Of a DNA stretch of 64,000 bases, positions 54,763 through 63,817 are shown in pieces. The notes under the pieces were generated by a model. The model was not told the origin of the DNA and searched no databases. It saw nothing but the letters and a program-made list of their open reading frames with translations. Source of the stretch: an uncultured Prevotellaceae bacterium (GTDB lineage: Bacteria > Bacteroidota > Bacteroidia > Bacteroidales > Bacteroidaceae); NCBI GenBank assembly GCA_902779455.1, contig CACZBS010000025.1, positions 1 through 64,000 on the forward strand, given 5' to 3'. Position 1 is the stretch's first letter; each line of letters opens with the position of its first letter. The translations under genes and the position numbers were made by a program.

Positions 54763-54825
54763 AAGAAGTGCTGCTTCATTATAAGCAAAGCGCCGCTTCA
54801 TGCCTCATGAAACGGCGCTTCGCGA
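54763..54825. repeat. AAGCGGYRCTTYTC repeat cluster after fecR
   Basis: gaagtgctgcttcat, aagcgccgcttcat and gaaacggcgcttcg lie in alternating arrangement just past the fecR stop. They belong to the same family as 23280-23376. Confidence 0.7.
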
Positions 54826-54876
54826 TGTTTAAAGGGGGCACTTCACTCTGACGCTGGATGCCCGCAAATATATGAC

Positions 54877-55050
54877 TTACAATCCAGCCAACTGGATCAC
54901 CTTGTCGACAGCTGCGGTGAGCCAGTCGGGATTCTTACCTCCGGCCTGAGCATAGTGAGGCTGGCCACCACCACCGCCCTGAATGAGTTTGGCGGCTTCG
55001 CGAACCATCTGACCGGCATTGAGACCGTGGTCGCTGACCATATCGTCGCT
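54877..55050 (-). pseudogene. alaS: 3' end of alanyl-tRNA synthetase
   Basis: The minus strand reads [57 protein letters not shown] and TAA. This is the conserved C-terminal tail of alanyl-tRNA synthetase (glycine-rich GGGGGxP loop). Only about 57 codons are present, and the upstream side abuts a plus-strand SusD fragment at about 55050. Because alaS is essential, a full copy must exist elsewhere, so this is a partial duplicate. Confidence 0.85.
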
Positions 55051-55127
55051 CATCCATCCTCGCCGACGGCTACTTCATCCTGTGGGACCTCAAGGGCGTC
55101 AGCGCTGGGGAGCCGCAGAGCCACTAA
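55048..55127 (+). pseudogene. 3' end of a SusD gene
   Basis: From the junction with the alaS scrap the plus strand reads [25 protein letters not shown] and TAA. It matches the last codons of the SusD at 42131-44023 ([16 protein letters not shown]) but with a different tail. The downstream 40 bases repeat exactly at 58857-58896. Confidence 0.8.
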
Positions 55128-55167
55128 GAATTTTAGGCAAAATAGTGTAATAGTGTATTGGTGTATT
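55082..55167. repeat. 86-bp direct repeat, first copy
   Basis: This segment, covering the end of the SusD scrap and its 3' flank, recurs at 58811-58896 with one mismatch. Confidence 0.9.
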
Positions 55168-55273
55168 TTCGCGCTTTCCGCAGTAAACACTGCGTAAACG
55201 AAAGATTCGCCCCGCTGTCACAGCGGAGCGAACCCAAGAGAAACCAATTCAAAGCAGTATGCAAAAACATCAT

Positions 55274-55384
55274 TCAAGCAAGGGCGTTCACGCATGCCGT
55301 GATGCCCAGCGCCGTCGCGATGCCCGAGAGGATATAGAGCAGCGCATTGACGACGAACTTCCAAAAAGCCTTATTCTTCCACAT
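55274..55384 (-). CDS. Smalltalk-type membrane microprotein
   Basis: A 36-codon frame on the minus strand starts at 55384: MWKNKAFWKFVVNALLYILS, GIATALGITACVNALA, TGA. A basic/aromatic start, one hydrophobic helix and a late Cys after GIT are the hallmarks of the 'smalltalk' proteins of Bacteroidales, whose function is unknown. In this group the gene normally follows an HU-like DNA-binding protein, and a truncated HU-like gene lies directly upstream (55565-55890). Confidence 0.7.
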   Translation of the reverse strand: MWKNKAFWKFVVNALLYILSGIATALGITACVNALA

Positions 55385-55564
55385 AGCAGTAAGACGATTT
55401 AGGAGGTAACGTGTCCTCACGTGACACCTGCGGCAAGTGCGACGTGGGGACACGTCACCTCCTACGGGGGGCAGCCAAATCGTACCAATTTATTTTTTGC
55501 ATATTACTAAAGATTGAAGATTAAAAAGAGCCCGCCCGCTCAGATGCAGGAGGGGCTCCATTGT

Positions 55565-55890
55565 TCAGTCGCCGGGGTTTTCGACGACGGGCTCGTCGTC
55601 GTTGCCGCCGCCCGAGGTGCCGCCGCCACCCGTGGAGCCGCCATCGCTTCCGCCGCCGGTGTACGACATGCCCAGCGAGGCGATGTCCTTGAGCGCCACC
55701 TTCTTGCGCAGCGAGACGCTGTCGAGCATGGCGCGGGAGCTCGAGTCGGGCAGGAAGCGCAGGCGCACGTTCTTGATCTGATCCATCGAGGCTTCGTCGA
55801 CCGACTCGGCGCCGGTGCTGCTCACGGAGAGGTAGAACGTGCCGAGACCATCGATCTTCACCTTCTTCGTCGCGGAAAAGTTCTCGACCG
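55565..55890 (-). pseudogene. HU-like DNA-binding protein, N-terminus replaced
   Basis: The frame ends with the C-terminal part of the Bacteroidales HU-like family (KVKIDGLGTFYLSVSSTGAE, then NVRLRFLPDSSSRAMLDSVS and a Gly/Ser-rich tail ending VVENPGD). The N-terminal dimerisation half is missing. At about 55870-55900 the sequence meets a plus-strand protein fragment reading the other way. A 127-codon frame to 55948 exists, but its first ~20 residues are antisense to that fragment. The smalltalk gene follows. Confidence 0.6.
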
Positions 55891-55895
55891 CGGAC

Positions 55896-56193
55896 GCCTC
55901 ATGGGCCAGTTTGCCCGCCAGCTGAAGGGCGCCACGAGGCTCGTCCACACCTCGCCGCTCCAGAACCCCGCCGCGACGCCCGGCGTCAACCAGCGCTTCG
56001 AGATGTCAGCGTGCCCGCCCGCAGCTTCACCACCTACATCTTCCACGTCGACGATGAGCAGCTCGCCGTCAGTCGGCCCGTCGCCCAGCGCCCTGTCCGT
56101 GCGGATGAGATCTTCTCGCTCAGCGGCCAGCGCCTGGAGCACGAGCCCGCCCAGGGCATCTACATCAAAGGCGGCCGGAAAGTGGTCAGATGA
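55896..56193 (+). pseudogene. 3' end of a secreted, GH30-like protein with a frameshift
   Basis: Reading MGQFARQLKGATRLVHTSPL...GVNQRFE and then, after a one-base deletion near 56002, DVSVPARSFTTYIFHVDDEQ, the fragment resembles the C-terminal end of a GH30-type glycosidase. It finishes with a Prevotella-style tail (IFSLSGQRL...GIYIKGGRKVVR, TGA). Both the missing 5' part and the frameshift make it non-functional. The family assignment is tentative. Confidence 0.5.
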
Positions 56194-56281
56194 GCGCTCG
56201 TTTTGTAAAATAAATTCATAACGGGCCACATCAATTCCGCACACCATTGACTTTCAGCCGCTTATAGATTCCTAAAAGACA

Positions 56282-56380
56282 AAGCGGCGCTTCTCGCTCA
56301 AAAAAGCGGCACTTCTCGGGGTGAGAAGTGCCGCTTTTTCATGCGAAAAGCACCGTTTCTTTGTCGACCGGAGCCGCTTT
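56282..56380. repeat. AAGCGGYRCTTYTC repeat cluster after trpB
   Basis: Five related words (aagcggcgcttctcg, aagcggcacttctcg, gagaagtgccgctttt, gaaaagcaccgtttc, gagccgcttt) lie downstream of the trpB stop and may form its terminator-like hairpin. Same family as 23280-23376 and 54763-54825. Confidence 0.75.
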
Positions 56381-56393
56381 GTAAGAATATTTC

Positions 56394-57734
56394 CTACAGA
56401 TTGGCAGCTATCTGCTCGTCGGTCAGCTTATAGTTCTGCAGGTCGCCGTCGATGTACTGGTCGTAGGCAGACATGTCGATGAGTCCGTGGCCTGAGAGGT
56501 TGAAGAGGATGACCTTCTCCTGGCCCGTCTCGCAGCACTTCTTGGCCTCGCGGATGGTGGCGGCAATGGCGTGGCAGCTCTCAGGAGCGGGGATGATGCC
56601 CTCGGTGCGGGCGAAGAGCATGCCTGCGTCGAACGACTCGAGCTGTGGGATGTCGACGCCATGCATCATCTGGTCCTTGATGAGCTGCGAGACGATCATG
56701 CCCGCACCATGATAGCGCAGACCGCCGGCATGGATGTTGGCCGGCTTGAACTGATGGCCGAGGGTGAACATGGGCAGCAGGGGCGTATAGCCGGCCTCAT
56801 CGCCAAAGTCGTACATGAACTTGCCGCGCGTCAGCTTGGGGCAACTCTCCGGCTCGGCGGCGATGAACTCCGTCTGGCGCTCACCGCTGATGTTATGGCG
56901 CATGAAGGGGAAGGCGATTCCGCCGAAGTTCGAGCCGCCGCCGAAGCAGGCAATGACGGTGTCGGGATACTCGCCGGCCAACGCCATCTGCTTCTCGGCC
57001 TCGAGGCCGATGATGGTCTGATGAAGCGCCACATGGTTGAGCACGGAGCCGAGCACATACTTGCAGTGAGGCGTCGTCTGGGCCAGCTCCAGGGCCTCGC
57101 TGATGGCGGTGCCGAGCGATCCAGAGTGGGTGGGGTTGACGGTGAGGATGTCTTTGCCTGCACGCGTCGACATCGAGGGCGAGCCCGTCACGGCGGCGCC
57201 GAAGGTGCGCATGATGCTCGAGCGGTAGGGCTTCTGCTGCATCGAGATCTTCACCTGATAGACGGCACACTCCAGCCCGAAGATCTTGGCGGCATAGGCC
57301 AGGGCAGCGCCCCACTGTCCGGCACCCGTCTCGGTGGTCACGTTGGTCGTGCCCTCCTGCTTGGCGTAGTAGCACTGGGGCAGGGCCGAGTTGATCTTGT
57401 GGGAGCCCAGCGGATTGGTCGACTCGTTCTTGAAATAGATATGGGCAGGCGTGCCGAGGGCCTTCTCCAGCTCGTAGGCACGCACGAGCGGCGTGGAGCG
57501 ATAGAACTTGTACTTGTCGAGCACCTCCTCGGGGATGTCGATGAAGCGGTCGGTCATGTTGAGCTCCTGCTTCGAGCACTCCTCGGGGAAGATGTGGGCC
57601 AGGTCCTCCCAGCCGAGGGGCTGCTTGGTGGCGGGATGGAGGGGCGGCATCGGCTTGTTGGGCATGTCGGCCAGGATGTTGTACCACTGTGTCGGGATCT
57701 CACTCTCTTGAAGGATGAATTTCTTCTGTTTCAT
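56394..57734 (-). CDS. trpB: Tryptophan synthase beta chain, TrpB2 type
   Basis: The 446-residue protein has the PLP-lysine motif GSHKINSALPQ (Lys113) and the phosphate-binding CFGGGSNFGG loop. Its extra N-terminal and internal segments are characteristic of the TrpB2 branch. It converts indole plus serine to tryptophan. No other trp gene is adjacent, so it is a stand-alone enzyme, perhaps for indole salvage. An upstream leader with tandem Trp codons and a terminator suggests attenuation by tryptophan. The 397-codon antisense frame is a shadow. Confidence 0.93.
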   Translation of the reverse strand: MKQKKFILQESEIPTQWYNILADMPNKPMPPLHPATKQPLGWEDLAHIFPEECSKQELNMTDRFIDIPEEVLDKYKFYRSTPLVRAYELEKALGTPAHIYFKNESTNPLGSHKINSALPQCYYAKQEGTTNVTTETGAGQWGAALAYAAKIFGLECAVYQVKISMQQKPYRSSIMRTFGAAVTGSPSMSTRAGKDILTVNPTHSGSLGTAISEALELAQTTPHCKYVLGSVLNHVALHQTIIGLEAEKQMALAGEYPDTVIACFGGGSNFGGIAFPFMRHNISGERQTEFIAAEPESCPKLTRGKFMYDFGDEAGYTPLLPMFTLGHQFKPANIHAGGLRYHGAGMIVSQLIKDQMMHGVDIPQLESFDAGMLFARTEGIIPAPESCHAIAATIREAKKCCETGQEKVILFNLSGHGLIDMSAYDQYIDGDLQNYKLTDEQIAANL

Positions 57735-57778
57735 AATCTCTTAAAATATTTAGTTTATAAATAATGTACATCAAAAAG

Positions 57779-57812
57779 AAAGAGGTCTGTCGCAAGTTTG
57801 ACAGACCTCTTT
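57779..57812 (-). terminator. Leader terminator upstream of trpB
   Basis: On the minus strand, a perfect 13-base stem (AAAGAGGTCTGTC / GACAGACCTCTTT, loop of eight) is followed by CTTTTT, about 40 bases before the trpB ATG. It lies in the 5' leader, on the same strand as trpB, so it can only regulate by premature termination. Confidence 0.8.
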
Positions 57813-57843
57813 ATATGTTGCTACATACACACGGCACCGCTAC

Positions 57844-57900
57844 TCACGACCTTTGGAATCTTGAGCAGCGCCACCAATATGCAGTAAATAATGTTGTCAT
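57844..57900 (-). CDS. trpL: trp leader peptide with tandem Trp codons
   Basis: An 18-codon frame reads MTTLFTAYWWRCSRFQRS then TGA. Two adjacent TGG codons (57876-57871) lie in the middle. It starts about 20 bases after the predicted transcription start. The Trp-codon region can pair (GGTGGCGCTGCTC with GAGTAGCGGTGCC, several G-U pairs), giving the pause hairpin expected in ribosome-mediated attenuation. The symbol is by analogy with other trp leaders. Confidence 0.75.
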   Translation of the reverse strand: MTTLFTAYWWRCSRFQRS

Positions 57901-57928
57901 CGTTTCGTCTGTTTATTGTTTACGGCGA

Positions 57929-57936
57929 CAAAGTTA
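57929..57936 (-). promoter_or_regulatory. Promoter -7 box of the trp leader
   Basis: TAACTTTG reads on the minus strand at 57936-57929, with TTTG about 20 bases upstream. It places the transcript start just before the leader peptide. Confidence 0.65.
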
Positions 57937-58042
57937 AACATTTTCAGCGAACCCACCAAACATTTTGAATAAAATTTTGCCGTTTTCCTTTCATTTTAAT
58001 GAAAAAAAGCTAATTATCGCATCTTTCGTGTATATCCTTACA

Positions 58043-58811
58043 CTATTGCATGCACTTCTCGAAGGGAACGGCGGGCAGGCCGGTTTGTTCTGCACGCAGG
58101 TTTGCCTCGACGGGGTTTCCTTCCAGGCGTAGCGGACGGCTTTGACGTCGCCTGAGACCTTGAGCACGACTGCATGGCCGCTGGCTTTGGCCTCTACATT
58201 GCGGAAGCGCCCCGAGGCATCTGCCACCTCGAAGCCACGGACGGCTCCTGCGGCGAGCGTCTGGTCGAAGCTGAGCACCACCCGCCCCGATTCAGCAGAG
58301 GCGCTGACCAGCTCGGGCGACAACGTCACCTTCTTATTATATACCAGTCGGTCAAAACAAAGGGCACAACGCTCGGCCAGCTCCTTCTTGCGCAGGGGAT
58401 GGATGTCGCTGGCCTCGCCCAGATCGATGGCAACTGCCAGTCCGGCCCGCGGATCGCTCAGTGCGGCCCGATGCTGGCTCTCGCGCAGACGGGCCCACTG
58501 GCTCTGCTGCGGCTGGGCTGAAGGCTCCATGTAGTTGGCCAGCTGGACGATGGCGAAGGGCAGTTCGGGGTGCTGGAAGAGCTGACGCCACGAATGCATC
58601 AGGCATCCGAGCAGCGACTCGTACTCGACAGCACGGCCCGTGTTCGACTCGCCCTGATACCACACCACGCCTGAGAGGGCATAGGGGGCCAGCCCATGGA
58701 GCATGCCGTTCCATAGAGCGGAGGCCTTGCAGTGCAGGTCGAGCGCGACGGAGGGCTGGCGAGCCGTCTGTACGCCGTCGTGGAGCATAGAGCGACCATA
58801 CTGCATGTCAG
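58043..58811 (-). pseudogene. Sialate O-acetylesterase, 5'-truncated and frameshifted
   Basis: The C-terminal half of a SASA/sialate O-acetylesterase is readable: GVVWYQGESNTGRAVEYESL, FAIVQLANY, and the late catalytic-type DIHPLRKKELAERCA. The first half, with the catalytic Ser motif, is missing; the gene starts abruptly at a junction with a SusD scrap near 58808. Near the end, loss of one A in a run at about 58115-58118 shifts the frame. Restoring it gives ENPVEANLRAEQTGLPAVPF then EKCMQ and TAG, the normal family ending. The gene is dead on two counts. Confidence 0.85.
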
Positions 58812-58856
58812 TGGGACCTCAAGGGCGTCAGCGCCGGGGAGCCGCAGAGCCACTAA
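58811..58856 (+). pseudogene. 3' end of a SusD gene, second scrap
   Basis: The plus strand reads WDLKGVSAGEPQSH then TAA, identical in protein sequence to the scrap ending at 55127. It abuts the truncated esterase at about 58808. Confidence 0.8.
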
Positions 58857-58896
58857 GAATTTTAGGCAAAATAGTGTAATAGTGTATTGGTGTATT
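58811..58896. repeat. 86-bp direct repeat, second copy
   Basis: It repeats 55082-55167 with one mismatch, including the shared 3' flank with the tagtgtaatagtgtattggtg stretch. Confidence 0.9.
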
Positions 58897-58937
58897 AACA
58901 ATTAGTCCACGTGCAATCGTTTTCCTCTTGCCGGGGG

Positions 58938-59951
58938 TTATCCGACGTTGCCCACGCGGATGAGGTATTCGCCAATCTGGACGGCATTCAGGGCAGCGCC
59001 CTTGCGGATCTGGTCGCCCGAGAGCCAGAACGTCAGCCCGTTGTCGTCAGCCAGGTCCTTGCGCACACGGCCCACGAAGACGTCGTCCTTGCCTGCCGTG
59101 TAGAGGGGCATGGGATAGGTCAGCGTCGTCGGATCGTCGACGAGCTGGCAGCCGGGCGCCTGGGCGATGGCCTGCTGGGCCTCCTCGACGCTGAGGGGTC
59201 GCTCCGTCTCAATCCATACGCTCTCGGAGTGGCTGCGAAGCGAACTGACACGCACACACGTGGCAGAGCAGCGGGCATCCGTATGCATGATCTTGCGCGT
59301 CTCGTTGAACATCTTCATCTCTTCCTTCGTATAGCCGTTGGGCTGGAAGACGTCGATCTGCGGAATGACGTTGTAGGCCAGCTGGTGGGGGAACTTCTTG
59401 ACGGTCTTCACCTCGCCCGTCTCGACAATCTCGCGATACTGCTGCTCCAGCTCCTGCATGGCGGCAGCACCGGCGCCGCTGGCGCTCTGATACGACGAGA
59501 CGCGGATGCGGCGGATGTGGCTCAGCTGCTCCAGAGGCTGCAGCACCACAACCATCATGATGGTCGTGCAGTTGGGGTTGGCGATAATGCCGCGCGGACG
59601 CTTCAGCGCATCCTCGGCATTGCACTCGGGCACCACCAGGGGCACATCGTCGTCCATGCGGAAGGCAGACGAATTGTCGATCATCACGCAGCCATAGCGG
59701 GTGATGTCGTCAGCAAACTCTTTCGAAGTGCCAGCCCCGGCCGACGTGAAGGCGATGTCGATGTCGCGGAAGTCATCGCCGTGCTTGAGCAGTTTCACCT
59801 CTATTTCCTTACCCCGAAAACAATACTTACGTCCTGCGGAACGCTCAGAGCCAAAGAGCACGAGCTCGTCCAGCGGGAAATTCCTTTCGTCGAGCAGGCG
59901 CAGGAACTCCTGTCCTACGGCACCGCTTGCACCAACAATTGCTACTTTCAT
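58938..59951 (-). CDS. asd: Aspartate-semialdehyde dehydrogenase
   Basis: The 337-residue enzyme begins [20 protein letters not shown] (Rossmann). It has the catalytic-Cys motif [15 protein letters not shown] (Cys near 132) and a late [19 protein letters not shown] segment. It makes aspartate semialdehyde for lysine, threonine and diaminopimelate. The minus-strand promoter box TAACTTTG is at 59987-59980, about 30 bases before the start. Confidence 0.96.
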   Translation of the reverse strand: MKVAIVGASGAVGQEFLRLLDERNFPLDELVLFGSERSAGRKYCFRGKEIEVKLLKHGDDFRDIDIAFTSAGAGTSKEFADDITRYGCVMIDNSSAFRMDDDVPLVVPECNAEDALKRPRGIIANPNCTTIMMVVVLQPLEQLSHIRRIRVSSYQSASGAGAAAMQELEQQYREIVETGEVKTVKKFPHQLAYNVIPQIDVFQPNGYTKEEMKMFNETRKIMHTDARCSATCVRVSSLRSHSESVWIETERPLSVEEAQQAIAQAPGCQLVDDPTTLTYPMPLYTAGKDDVFVGRVRKDLADDNGLTFWLSGDQIRKGAALNAVQIGEYLIRVGNVG

Positions 59952-59979
59952 TTCACTGTCTTTTTTGTGTTATCGCGTG

Positions 59980-59987
59980 CAAAGTTA
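59980..59987 (-). promoter_or_regulatory. Promoter -7 box of asd
   Basis: TAACTTTG followed by CA on the minus strand, shortly before the asd ATG at 59951. Confidence 0.6.
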
Positions 59988-60105
59988 CGAAAAAACAAGA
60001 GAAAAGCCAAATTAATTTGAGATTTTCCGAGTACAAAGTAAGTTCGGCGAAGCCAATGTTACGAAAAAAAGTCGAATTATGAATTAAGAATTATGATTTA
60101 TTTTG

Positions 60106-60113
60106 TATCTTTG
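60106..60113 (+). promoter_or_regulatory. Promoter -7 box of the antiporter operon
   Basis: TATCTTTG then CA lies only eight bases before the first possible ATG (60122). Either the message is nearly leaderless or translation starts at the later ATG at 60167. An AT-rich repeat (gaattaagaattatgatt) covers the -33 region. Confidence 0.65.
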
Positions 60114-60121
60114 CAGTCGAA

Positions 60122-62284
60122 ATGATGTTTCTGTCAGCTAAACCCGCCTTAGTCAGCGACCCGACGATGATCTTCTTCGTCGTGCTGCTCATCATCCTGC
60201 TCGCACCAATCGTGATGAGCCGCCTGCGCATTCCACACATCATCGGCATGGTGCTGGCGGGCGTGCTGGTGGGCCAGAACGGCCTCAACATCCTGGAGCG
60301 CGACGACTCGTTCGAGCTCTTCGGGCGCGTCGGACTGCTCTACATCATGTTCCTGGCCGGACTGGAGATGAACCTGAGTGACCTCCGTAAGAACGCCACG
60401 CGCATGCTGCTGTTCGGAATGCTGACGTTCTTCGTGCCTTTCGTCATGGGCTATTTCATGAGCGTCCTGCTGCTGGGCTACTCGCCAGCTGCGTCGATGC
60501 TCGTGGCCTGCATCCTCTCGTCGAACACGCTCATCGCCTACCCCATCGTCACGCGCTACGGATTGCAGAAGCATCGCTCCGTCGTGCTGAGCGTCGGCTC
60601 ATCCATGTTGGCCCTTTCGTTGGCCCTGCTCGTGCTGGCCGCGTTCTCGGCGGCCTATCAGGGCGAGGCCGACGTACAGTTCTGGCTGTTCTTCATCGGC
60701 AAGGTGGCCCTCTTCAGCGCTGGCGTCTCGCTCGTCCTGCCACGGCTGACGCGATGGTTCTTCACCCACTACAGCGATGCCGTGATGCTCTATATCTATG
60801 TGCTCTCCGTCGTCTTCCTCTGTGCGGCCATCAGCGACGCCTGCGGACTGGAGGGCATCTTCGGCGCCTTCCTGGCCGGACTGGTCCTCAATCGCTTCAT
60901 CCCCAACGTGTCGCCGCTGATGAACCGTCTGGAGTTTATTGGCAATGCGCTCTTCATTCCCTACTTCCTCATTGGCGTGGGCATGCTCATTGACGTGCGC
61001 ATCATGTTCCATGACAGTGCCACTGCCTGGATTGTCGCTTGCATGGTCTTCTTCGGCACCTTCGGCAAGGCCATCGCCGCCTATCTCTCGTGCCTGGGCT
61101 TCCGCCTCAGCCTGCCCTCGGGCCACATGATGTTCGGACTGACCACGGCCCATGCGGCCGGCTCCATCGCCATGGTCATGGTGGGCATGAACCTGCTGAC
61201 GCCCGACGGATCGACACTCGTTGACAAGCCCATGCTCAACGGCGTGGTGATGATGATTCTCTTCACCTGCATCATCAGCTCCATCACCGTCGACCGCGCC
61301 TCGCGGCAGATCCTGATGCGCGAAAAGCTATGGGCCAACGAGGAACAGGAAGAGAAGGGCGACGACGAGAAGATGATGCTGCCCCTGCAGCACGCCGAGG
61401 ACACCGACAACCTGGTGAAGCTGGCCATACTGACGCGCAACCCGCGGCTGAACCGCGGCTTGATAGGCCTCAGCGTGGTGCTCGACGACGCCATGAGCGA
61501 CCATCGCCAAAGCGAGGGGCGGCGCGTGCTCGAGCAGGCTGAGAAGACGGCCAATTCGGCTGATGTGCGCATGCAGACGCAGAGCCGCCTGGCCACCAAC
61601 ATCGCCAACGGTATCAAGCACGCCTTCAAGGAGAACGACGCCAGCGAGATCATCATCGGCATGCACCGCCGCCGCTCTGAGGGCGACTCCTTCTGGGGGG
61701 CCTACACGCAAGGACTCATCACCGACATCAACCGCCAGATCATGATATGCCGCTTCAACCGCCCACTCAACACGTTGCGGCGTATCGTCGTGGCCATACC
61801 CTCGCGCGTCGAGTTCGAATACGGCTTCTACCGATGGGTGGAGCGGCTGGCCCGACTGGCCGGCAACCTGGGCTGCCGCATCACTTTCCACGGACGGCTG
61901 GACAGTCTCAAGCTCATCGAGGCTTATATAAAAGGACATCATCCGCAGGTTCGCGCCGAATATGTGCTCATGGAGCACTGGAAGGAGCTGACGTCGATTG
62001 AGATCAACGACGACCAGCTGCTCGTGGTCATCACGGCCCGCATGGGGACGGTCAGCTACAAGGCCTCCTTCGAATACCTGCCACGCGAGCTCACCCAGCA
62101 CTTCAACGACTGTTCGCTCATCATCCTCTATCCCGACCAGAACGGTCAGCCGCAGGACGCCATGACCTTCACGGCTCCGCAACAGCAGACCGAGGAGAGC
62201 GCCTACGCCCACCTCAGCGAATGGCTGCAACAACATTTCTTCAGCAAATCAGATCACAACGAGAATACGCATGATAACGATTGA
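60122..62284 (+). CDS. Cation:proton antiporter with C-terminal USP-like domain
   Basis: The 720-residue protein has about 12 membrane helices of the CPA2/KefB type ([20 protein letters not shown] at 35-54, [37 protein letters not shown]). A large cytoplasmic C-terminal region (about 400-720) has universal-stress-protein-like features ([32 protein letters not shown]). It exchanges Na+ or K+ for H+. The most N-terminal Met may be too close to the promoter; Met16 at 60167 is an alternative. It overlaps the next gene by 14 bases. Confidence 0.88.
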   Translation: MMFLSAKPALVSDPTMIFFVVLLIILLAPIVMSRLRIPHIIGMVLAGVLVGQNGLNILERDDSFELFGRVGLLYIMFLAGLEMNLSDLRKNATRMLLFGMLTFFVPFVMGYFMSVLLLGYSPAASMLVACILSSNTLIAYPIVTRYGLQKHRSVVLSVGSSMLALSLALLVLAAFSAAYQGEADVQFWLFFIGKVALFSAGVSLVLPRLTRWFFTHYSDAVMLYIYVLSVVFLCAAISDACGLEGIFGAFLAGLVLNRFIPNVSPLMNRLEFIGNALFIPYFLIGVGMLIDVRIMFHDSATAWIVACMVFFGTFGKAIAAYLSCLGFRLSLPSGHMMFGLTTAHAAGSIAMVMVGMNLLTPDGSTLVDKPMLNGVVMMILFTCIISSITVDRASRQILMREKLWANEEQEEKGDDEKMMLPLQHAEDTDNLVKLAILTRNPRLNRGLIGLSVVLDDAMSDHRQSEGRRVLEQAEKTANSADVRMQTQSRLATNIANGIKHAFKENDASEIIIGMHRRRSEGDSFWGAYTQGLITDINRQIMICRFNRPLNTLRRIVVAIPSRVEFEYGFYRWVERLARLAGNLGCRITFHGRLDSLKLIEAYIKGHHPQVRAEYVLMEHWKELTSIEINDDQLLVVITARMGTVSYKASFEYLPRELTQHFNDCSLIILYPDQNGQPQDAMTFTAPQQQTEESAYAHLSEWLQQHFFSKSDHNENTHDND

Positions 62285-62936
62285 AAACATCACCAAGAGC
62301 TTCGGCTCCCTGCAAGTGCTCAAAGGCATCGACCTCCACATCGCCCGAGGCGAGGTGGTGAGCATCGTCGGGCCCAGCGGTGCTGGCAAGACCACGCTGC
62401 TTCAGATCATCGGCACCCTCGACCGTCCCGACACGGGCATGGTGTGTGTCGATTCCGTCGACACAACAAAGCTCAACCAACGCCAGCTCAGCGACTTCCG
62501 CAACCAGCACCTGGGTTTCGTCTTCCAGTTTCATCAGCTGCTGCCGGAGTTCACGGCCATTGAGAACATCATGATACCGGCCTACATCGCAGGCCGCTCC
62601 AACAAGGACGCACGCCAAAGGGCCGAAGAGCTGCTGCGCTTCATGGGACTCGCCGACCGCGCCAGCCACAAGCCTGCCGAGCTCAGCGGCGGCGAGAAAC
62701 AGCGCGTGGCCGTCGCACGGGCACTGGTCAACAACCCTGCCGTCATACTGGCCGACGAGCCCAGCGGCTCGCTCGACACGAAGAACAAGCAGGAGCTGCA
62801 TCAGCTCTTCTTCGACCTGCGCAACCAGTTCGGCCAGACCTTCGTCATCGTCACCCACGACGAACAGCTGGCCACACTCACAGACCGCACCATCCACATC
62901 AAGGACGGACTTATAGAGGAAGGGGGGACATTATGA
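62271..62936 (+). CDS. ABC transporter ATP-binding protein, LolD-like
   Basis: The 221-residue ATPase has Walker [10 protein letters not shown] (residues 36-44), signature [15 protein letters not shown], Walker [13 protein letters not shown] and a downstream [12 protein letters not shown]. It is closest in pattern to the LolD/MacB group that works with membrane permeases in lipoprotein export. No permease gene is adjacent. It overlaps both neighbours (14 bases upstream, ATGA downstream). Confidence 0.92.
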   Translation: MITIENITKSFGSLQVLKGIDLHIARGEVVSIVGPSGAGKTTLLQIIGTLDRPDTGMVCVDSVDTTKLNQRQLSDFRNQHLGFVFQFHQLLPEFTAIENIMIPAYIAGRSNKDARQRAEELLRFMGLADRASHKPAELSGGEKQRVAVARALVNNPAVILADEPSGSLDTKNKQELHQLFFDLRNQFGQTFVIVTHDEQLATLTDRTIHIKDGLIEEGGTL

Positions 62937-63763
62937 TCAACCTCGGAACCTACAACACCCTGCGCATCGTCAAGCGCGTTGACTTCGGCCTCTACCTCGA
63001 CGGCGGCGACGAAGGCGAGATACTGCTGCCCAAGCGTTACACGAACCCGCAGATGCACATCGGCGACGAGATAGAGGTGTTCATCTATCTCGACCAGGAT
63101 GAGCGCCCCGTTGCCACCACCGAGCGGCCCCTGGCCAAGGTGGGCGACTTCGCCTGCCTTGAGGTGGCATGGACCAACCAGTACGGCGCGTTCCTCAAGT
63201 GGGGGCCGATGAAAGACCTGTTCTGCCCCTTCCGCGAACAGAAGATGCGCATGGAACAGGGCAAGCGCTACATCGTCTACGTCAAGGTGGACGACGAGAG
63301 CTACCGACTGATGGCAACGGCCAAGGTCGACAAATACCTTGCCGACGAGCGACCGCCCTACAAGCACGGCGATACGGCCGACTGCCTGGTCTGGCAGAAG
63401 ACCGACCTGGGATTCAAGTGCATCATCGACAACCGCTATCAGGGACAGCTCTACGACAACCAGATCTTCCAGCCGCTCCACACGGGCGACCGGCTGACCG
63501 TCTACGTCGACCACGTGCGTCAGGACAACAAGATCGACGTCACCGTCCAGCCGACGGGCCATCAGCACACGCTCGACTTTGCCGAAGTGCTGCTGCGCTA
63601 TCTCTACGAGAACGACGGCCGCTGCGACCTCGGCGACAAGAGTCCGGCCGAACTCATCTACGACCGCTTCAAGGTGTCGAAGAAGGCCTACAAGAAAGCC
63701 ATCGGCGACCTCTACCGCCGACGGCTCATCACTATCACTGACGATGGCATCAAGTTAGCATAA
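62933..63763 (+). CDS. S1-like RNA-binding protein, CvfB family
   Basis: The 276-residue protein has consecutive S1/OB-type domains ([80 protein letters not shown]). A C-terminal winged-helix-like segment ([20 protein letters not shown]) follows. CvfB proteins bind RNA and affect gene expression; the exact role here is unknown. It starts within the last bases of the LolD-like gene. Confidence 0.9.
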   Translation: MINLGTYNTLRIVKRVDFGLYLDGGDEGEILLPKRYTNPQMHIGDEIEVFIYLDQDERPVATTERPLAKVGDFACLEVAWTNQYGAFLKWGPMKDLFCPFREQKMRMEQGKRYIVYVKVDDESYRLMATAKVDKYLADERPPYKHGDTADCLVWQKTDLGFKCIIDNRYQGQLYDNQIFQPLHTGDRLTVYVDHVRQDNKIDVTVQPTGHQHTLDFAEVLLRYLYENDGRCDLGDKSPAELIYDRFKVSKKAYKKAIGDLYRRRLITITDDGIKLA

Positions 63764-63769
63764 AAACTA

Positions 63770-63807
63770 GACGGGAGGCAATCCAGAAAAGTGGAAAGCC
63801 TCCCGTC
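63770..63807. terminator. Bidirectional intrinsic terminator
   Basis: gacgggaggc...gcctcccgtc is a perfect 10-base stem with T-runs on both sides (tcttcgtttt on plus, TTTTT on minus). It separates the convergent cvfB-like and asnS genes. Confidence 0.85.
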
Positions 63808-63817
63808 TTCGTTTTCT

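Noticed and set aside
55514..56221. 235-codon plus-strand frame
   Set aside because: It mixes antisense of the HU-like fragment with the GH30-like scrap in the wrong frame; no coherent protein.
56571..57764. 397-codon plus-strand frame
   Set aside because: Antisense to trpB, which is unmistakable.
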